This document shows, piece by piece, positions 59,921 to 64,000 of a stretch of 64,000 bases of DNA. Both the position numbers and the translations under genes were made by a program. Source of the stretch: Prevotella sp. E13-27 (GTDB taxonomy: Bacteria; Bacteroidota; Bacteroidia; Bacteroidales; Bacteroidaceae). The notes under the pieces were generated by a model, which worked only from the letters and a program-made list of their open reading frames with translations, was not told the DNA's origin and ran no database searches. Each line of letters begins with the position of its first letter. The first letter of the stretch is position 1. The stretch lies in NCBI RefSeq assembly GCF_023217965.1, contig NZ_JALPSC010000002.1, positions 1,364,001 to 1,428,000 of the forward strand, in the 5' to 3' direction.

Positions 59921-61190
59921 ATTTTGTAACGCTTGTCAGATTGATTAATTTCTTGGGATGATTGGCAGCAATCTCTGGAGCATGTGTAGCAAAAATAATC
60001 TGAGCATTCGGGTTCAATTCTCTGATACTATTGATTAGATTACGTTGCCACTCTATATGTAGTGACAACTCGGGCTCATCGGCTATATAGACAAATGGAC
60101 GTTTTTGCTGAAGGAGTGTCTCAGTGAGCAATATCAGCAATTGTCTCTCGCCTGATGACAATGAGTATATTGATAATTTTCGCTTTTTATCCTTACCATA
60201 TTTAAGTATGGTTATCAACTCACCTGTTGAAGGATCAAACTCCAGCTCTTTATCTTTCAGATATTGACCAACTTTTTCCACATACGTTCTGATTGGCTCC
60301 ATTATATCAGCCCTTTGTTTCTGATAGTCGGATGAAAGACTAAGGATAGCCAGCGTTCTGCTCATTAATGATAGAGAAAGCATCTCTTCTGCTGTGAAAT
60401 GGCCGTCTCTACTATCTAGTTTTTCTACAACATAGGTAATTTTTTCTGCATGATTCTTAATCTCATCAGTATGTAGTCTTGGTTCACCAAAATAGCTAAA
60501 AACTTTATGCAGTTCGGTTATTAGATCTTCTCTGCTATAAGATTTGATTTTCTGTATTTGTTCGAATGTGGGTAGGCTATCATAAGCCTGATTGTACAGT
60601 AGAAGGGAAACAATATCTTCATTGAATTTTCTTGTTCGTTCATTGACTTTCCTTTCCAACTGTAGGCGATAAGAGACTATCTGATTCATTAATTGCCATA
60701 GTTTGGCATCAACATCATCATGCAACTCGTCGTTCATTCTTCTGTCCATCGAATCGTTAGCTCGATTAACAGAAAGCCAAGTCAGATTTACTACTTTGTC
60801 AAGTCTGCTCTTTAAATGGCGATACAAGGTTTTAGACGGAGTTCTTGACCTATTAAACAATCGAATGTCTGATAGCCTTATGTCAACGATTTCATCGCCC
60901 AAATCATAGCGATAAACAGCAGTTACTGCATCCTCCAAAACCCTTTCAACACGAATAATACTATTTTCTTCTGAACCTTCTGTCTGTAGTTCAATCTGCA
61001 CATCATTAAATACAATATCATCAATATTCTGCAAATCAACATTCAGAATTCCCTCGAGAATTTTCAGCAATGTTGTTTTGCCTGTGCCATTACCACCAAT
61101 AAGGATATTAACATCCTCGTTGAAAGTTACTGAGACATCCTTGATATCCCATAATCCCTTAACAGATATTGATTTAATTGTCTGACTCAT
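59910..61190 (-). CDS. AAA/ABC-type ATPase (AriA-like), pair 1
   Basis: The 426-residue protein has Walker A IGGNGTGKTT (residues 31-40), the signature YSLSSGERQLLILL, Walker B FVYIADEPELSLHIEW and the switch histidine in IIFATHAPEI, with a helical insertion between. It is the first gene of the pair. Length and motifs fit AriA. A close functional twin follows upstream at 62254. Confidence 0.8.
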   Translation of the reverse strand: MSQTIKSISVKGLWDIKDVSVTFNEDVNILIGGNGTGKTTLLKILEGILNVDLQNIDDIVFNDVQIELQTEGSEENSIIRVERVLEDAVTAVYRYDLGDEIVDIRLSDIRLFNRSRTPSKTLYRHLKSRLDKVVNLTWLSVNRANDSMDRRMNDELHDDVDAKLWQLMNQIVSYRLQLERKVNERTRKFNEDIVSLLLYNQAYDSLPTFEQIQKIKSYSREDLITELHKVFSYFGEPRLHTDEIKNHAEKITYVVEKLDSRDGHFTAEEMLSLSLMSRTLAILSLSSDYQKQRADIMEPIRTYVEKVGQYLKDKELEFDPSTGELITILKYGKDKKRKLSIYSLSSGERQLLILLTETLLQQKRPFVYIADEPELSLHIEWQRNLINSIRELNPNAQIIFATHAPEIAANHPKKLINLTSVTKYVE

Positions 61191-61391
61191 AATGGTACAA
61201 TATTAATGATTGTGATGTTTTGCCATATTCAAATGCAGATATGCTAAGAAGCTATTGTTAAACGATCCAGTCTCTTTTAAAATGTGGCTGACACCGCTCT
61301 ATGGGAATCGAAATGTGGTTCTTAAGACTCGCTGTCGCTCGAATAAGTGGCAAAGACGAGCGGTGATCAGCGGGACTACTGACCCATGGAG
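61191..61391. other. Intergenic between the two ATPase-DUF4435 pairs
   Basis: No gene and no clear TAnnTTTG box are seen. Bases about 61327-61372 hold the GCTCG/GAGCGG-type repetitive sequence, which may separate two independently acquired units. Confidence 0.4.
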
Positions 61392-62264
61392 CTACGGATA
61401 TATCTTTCGTATATCGGAGATCAACATGTCGATCTCGTAATAGCCACCTACCTGAAGGGTGTTATCAAGAACTTGCGCCTTGAATCCTGCAGAATCGCCT
61501 GTAAGCGAACTGCCAATACGCAACACCAAGTCATACACGCAATGGCCTTGCATATAGAGATAGGCATTTTCTTCTGTCAACCCCAGACGACGAAAGACCT
61601 GCTGATACTTGCTAAGCGTAGATTGCTTCAGCTTATTCAGCTTCATAATACGACTGTCAATATCTTCCCTGATCTCCGACAGGAGCTGACTGCCATTGTC
61701 ATCTAACAACGCCTTGCTATTAGGCTGATGTCGGAGTATGCGCGATTCGAGAAGACCAAGGGTTATGCCGCCCTTCTTCTGTATCTTATGAATCAACAGG
61801 ATGACCAACGGCAGATATACCACCTGACTCAGGTTCGACAGGAATACCCCAAAGTCAAAGGGATCGTCGTAAGCCGTTTGCCACTGATGCTGGAGCGACT
61901 GTACATAGCAATAGTGGTTCTCCCAGGAATAGGTATAGGTCTGCAGAAGATACGGGGACACTGACATCTTGGGATTGCCACGAAGATAGTCGAAATCGCT
62001 ATCGATGGCTATCAAGAGCCTTGAGTCGGCCTGCGAGACATATTTCAAGAGATAACTCTTACCTGTTACATGAGTGTTAGCCCCCTTCTGTGAATAGGGA
62101 AGGAACTTAAACCGCTTACCAGGGCAGGTGGCTGAAAGCACAGACTGCCAAAATGGTATATCGTCGACGTCCTCTACCCTCACCATTGCCGCTACATGGT
62201 AGAGCAGGCAACTGGCCTTTAGATAGCGGGCCCAGGAACTGACTGTCTGACCCTTACTTGCCAT
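61392..62264 (-). CDS. DUF4435 Toprim-like protein (AriB-like), pair 2
   Basis: From ATG 62264 the protein has 290 residues: MVRVEDVDDIPFWQSVL (Glu) and LLIAIDSDFDYLRG (DxD), then a C-terminal helical region including DIDSRIMKLNKLKQSTLSKY. The start at 62264 overlaps the ATPase stop by 11 bases, the same overlap as in pair 1; the frame extends 19 codons further upstream inside the ATPase gene. Sequence similarity to the first DUF4435 protein is low outside the motifs. Confidence 0.7.
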   Translation of the reverse strand: MASKGQTVSSWARYLKASCLLYHVAAMVRVEDVDDIPFWQSVLSATCPGKRFKFLPYSQKGANTHVTGKSYLLKYVSQADSRLLIAIDSDFDYLRGNPKMSVSPYLLQTYTYSWENHYCYVQSLQHQWQTAYDDPFDFGVFLSNLSQVVYLPLVILLIHKIQKKGGITLGLLESRILRHQPNSKALLDDNGSQLLSEIREDIDSRIMKLNKLKQSTLSKYQQVFRRLGLTEENAYLYMQGHCVYDLVLRIGSSLTGDSAGFKAQVLDNTLQVGGYYEIDMLISDIRKIYP

Positions 62265-63048
62265 CCTTGAAGCGAATGATATCGTCGATGAATACCAGTT
62301 TGTCTTCCCATCCCATGGCAAAGATGCTGGGTGAGTGGGTGGTCAGTATCAGTTGACAATGGGGATTGAGCCCCCTGAGAGCCTTGATCAGCTTCTCTTG
62401 CCATGACACATGAAGGGAGAGCTCTGGCTCGTCCATCAGCAGCACTGCCGGTTTACCGTCCATCAGGAACACCGTAAGGAGTATTAAAAGCAGCTGCTTC
62501 TCGCCTGCAGACAGTTGTTCGAGCTCGATTCTATTGCCATTTACCCCTTCGTCGATGAACACCAGACTGTTTTGCTCCCTGTCGATTTCGATATGTTTCT
62601 TGGTTTCGACAAAGAAAGTGTTTACAAGCGCCATGAACTTCTCTATGCGCTTGTTGACTGTCGCAGCCTCGTCGGGGAAATTGAGCGCCCTCATGCGGTA
62701 ATCGAAGAAGGAATACGAGTTCTTGTTCTTGATGACAAGGTTCTCGAGTTCCTCCATCAGCTGACTACGTGATGAGCGCTTGACATTGGCTGGCACGTCA
62801 AACGAACGCACATAGCTGATACTTGTCCCCTCTAAAGGTGAGCCCTGGGCAATGCCATACTGCTTCTTTACAGGCGCATCAGTATAATAGGCATACATAG
62901 CATTGAGCAAGGTGGTCTTGCCTGCGCCATTGATGCCCACCAGTATGTTCACGTCGTCATTGAGCCGCTGCCATACAATATCGGCCTTTCCGCCCCACAT
63001 TTCTGTTAATATGAAGGACCGAATGCTGTTGTTATCTGGTTTCTTCAT
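62254..63048 (-). CDS. AAA/ABC-type ATPase (AriA-like), pair 2, short form
   Basis: The 264-residue protein has Walker A LVGINGAGKTT (residues 36-46), signature LEQLSAGEKQLLLILLT, Walker B AVLLMDEPELSLHVSW and LILTTHSPSIF. It is 160 residues shorter than the ATPase of pair 1, mainly through a smaller central insertion. It is the first gene of its pair. Confidence 0.8.
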   Translation of the reverse strand: MKKPDNNSIRSFILTEMWGGKADIVWQRLNDDVNILVGINGAGKTTLLNAMYAYYTDAPVKKQYGIAQGSPLEGTSISYVRSFDVPANVKRSSRSQLMEELENLVIKNKNSYSFFDYRMRALNFPDEAATVNKRIEKFMALVNTFFVETKKHIEIDREQNSLVFIDEGVNGNRIELEQLSAGEKQLLLILLTVFLMDGKPAVLLMDEPELSLHVSWQEKLIKALRGLNPHCQLILTTHSPSIFAMGWEDKLVFIDDIIRFKDGK

Positions 63049-63175
63049 CTATTCTTTATTTCAAAGCGTTACTGTTTGTAACAGGTTCATTTATTTAACT
63101 GGTGACACGTTGCCACCGGTTTGGATTACATGTCCCCTTGAGGGCTTTTTACATGTACCCTGGGGCTGGAGGGGA
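63049..63175. other. Intergenic with CCCCTTGAGGG-type palindrome
   Basis: Contains TTACATGTCCCCTTGAGGGC at 63125-63144 and a related TTACATGTACCCTGGGG right after, echoing TTTACTTGTCCCCT at 12583 and 55296. No gene is seen. It may include the terminator of the fucose gene. Confidence 0.4.
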
Positions 63176-64000
63176 TTAGCGCTCTAGGCTCTGCTGGTAC
63201 CACTCGAACAATTTCTGGACTCCGTCCTCGATTTCCACTTTGTGGGTCCAGCCGAGACTGTGCAGCTTGCTCACGTCAATGAGCTTGCGCATAGTGCCAT
63301 CGGGCTTGCTAGCATCAAAGGCTACTTCGCCCTCAAAGCCGACGGCTTTGACGACGAGCTCAGAGAGCTCACGGATGGTGAGTTCCTTGCCCGTGCCTAC
63401 ATTGATGTGGCAGTTGCGAATTTCGCCCAGGCTGGGGATATAGCCACCACGGCCGGTACTGTGGTTTCTATCAACTGCGCCGTCGGTGCTGGCACCGAAA
63501 TGGACAGAGCTGTATTTCTCGATACCAATGATGTCGCTGAAGTTGACATTTAGGAGTACATGCACTGAGGCGTCGGCCATATCCTCACTCCAGAGGAACT
63601 CGCGCAATGGAGTGCCTGTGCCCCACAAGACAACACGGTTATCATAGATGCCATACTTGGCGAGAACATCAAGTGCTTTCTTTCTATTATCAAGAATTTG
63701 AGAATTTGTGAATTTATTATTTGCTTGAGCAGCCCCATTCTCTAATTGACTATCGTCTTCCTCCTCCTTGCAAGGCATAGTGCAAGCAAGCTTGCTCTCT
63801 GCTCTTGCTTCGTTCGTCGGTTCACTAATTCTAGACACTAAACCATAACCCGTGACGCCTTCAACAGGACGCTTATTCAGGTCGATAGCTATTTTATCCC
63901 ATGCACCATCATGAATCAGTTTTGCCAGATACACCTTTCGCATCATGGCGGGCATGACATGGGAGTTCTCGAGGTGGAAATTGTCGTTGGGGCCATAGAG
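63176..64000 (-). CDS. fcl: GDP-L-fucose synthase, 5' end beyond the window, with repeat-coded insert
   Basis: The visible 274 codons include YGPNDNFHLENSHVMPAMMR, then LAKYGI, VVLWGTGTPLREFLWSEDMA and VNVGTGKELTIRELSELVVK, the C-terminal part of GDP-4-keto-6-deoxymannose epimerase/reductase. It makes GDP-L-fucose. Between RPVEGV and VLAKYG lies an insert of about 50 residues (TNEARAESKLACTMPCKEEE and NNKFTNSQILDNRKK) that the family lacks. Its second half is encoded by the TTCTCAAATTCTTG part of the dispersed repeat, its first half by GCAAGC-type sequence. The frame is intact, so the enzyme may tolerate it as a surface loop. Confidence 0.85.
   Translation of the reverse strand, partial: LYGPNDNFHLENSHVMPAMMRKVYLAKLIHDGAWDKIAIDLNKRPVEGVTGYGLVSRISEPTNEARAESKLACTMPCKEEEDDSQLENGAAQANNKFTNSQILDNRKKALDVLAKYGIYDNRVVLWGTGTPLREFLWSEDMADASVHVLLNVNFSDIIGIEKYSSVHFGASTDGAVDRNHSTGRGGYIPSLGEIRNCHINVGTGKELTIRELSELVVKAVGFEGEVAFDASKPDGTMRKLIDVSKLHSLGWTHKVEIEDGVQKLFEWYQQSLER
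63680..63760 (-). repeat. Dispersed-repeat segment inside fcl
   Basis: The minus strand reads AATAAATTCACAAATTCTCA then AATTCTTGATAAT, matching the leader part of the repeats at 16780-16803 and 18388-18417 without the RATYCGTGT units. It is translated in frame. Confidence 0.6.

Noticed and set aside
1..64000. tRNA and rRNA genes
   Set aside because: I looked for cloverleaf-like and conserved rRNA stretches in the intergenic regions and saw none; this is by eye and could miss one.

Overview
This window looks like a Bacteroidales chromosome, most probably Prevotella or a close relative. Evidence: many promoters fit the Bacteroidetes -7 consensus TAnnTTTG, Shine-Dalgarno sites are weak, and the gene families are typical of the group (HU-HIG, DUF4248, smalltalk peptide, DUF6371, SocA/Panacea, UpxY). 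The species call is inference. I saw no rRNA, tRNA or CRISPR array.

Layout. (1) 1-13.7 kb is a worn accessory and defence region. It holds a SocA-type antitoxin with a gutted toxin partner, a nuclease-fused P-loop NTPase, an UpxY remnant, a GNAT/small-ORF pair, two RAYT (REP-associated tyrosine) transposases, a decapitated AAA ATPase, a three-gene set that fits the ABC-3C conflict systems (nuclease, middle component, DUF3732 ATPase), and an unrecognised three-gene operon ending in a SecB-like protein. (2) 13.8-16.2 kb has a four-helix-bundle protein, a DegT/PglE-like aminotransferase and decayed ORFs. (3) 16.3-21.1 kb, on the plus strand, is the Bacteroidales cassette AAA ATPase, DUF6371, DUF4248, HU, smalltalk peptide, amidase. 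(4) 21.1-24.2 kb is a second defence-like patch: an ATPase with a truncated partner and a restriction-endonuclease/P-loop pair. (5) 24.2-53.9 kb, all minus strand, is a surface polysaccharide locus. It has RmlA, two WxcM-like cupins, an acyltransferase and an aminotransferase (a dTDP-3-acylamino-3,6-dideoxyhexose branch), Wzx, Wzy, Glf, about seven glycosyltransferases, a pyruvyltransferase, a PglC/PglD pair, and two copies of an ACP-KASIII-SDR cassette. (6) 54-63 kb is another defence patch: a small membrane-protein pair, an FRG-domain protein, IS66 and RAYT debris, a SocA protein, and two tandem ATPase plus DUF4435 pairs resembling PARIS. (7) The right edge enters a GDP-L-fucose synthase gene.

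The polysaccharide genes are tightly packed, many with ATGA overlaps or gaps of a few bases, and probably form one long transcript. Several have been broken: the downstream SDR by an amber codon, one glycosyltransferase by a single-base frameshift, and a small gene in front of rmlA by an amber codon. A 5' fragment of the 14-kb aminotransferase is duplicated at 55 kb, so the locus lies between a full and a partial copy of the same gene.

The strongest structure not explained by gene families is a set of dispersed short repeats. One has a 9-base period of the form RATYCGTGT. It sits just before several start codons and also inside at least two, probably three, coding regions without breaking the frame. 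A second is built of TTAAC[CG] hexamers and is read in frame as Leu-Asn runs in two proteins.
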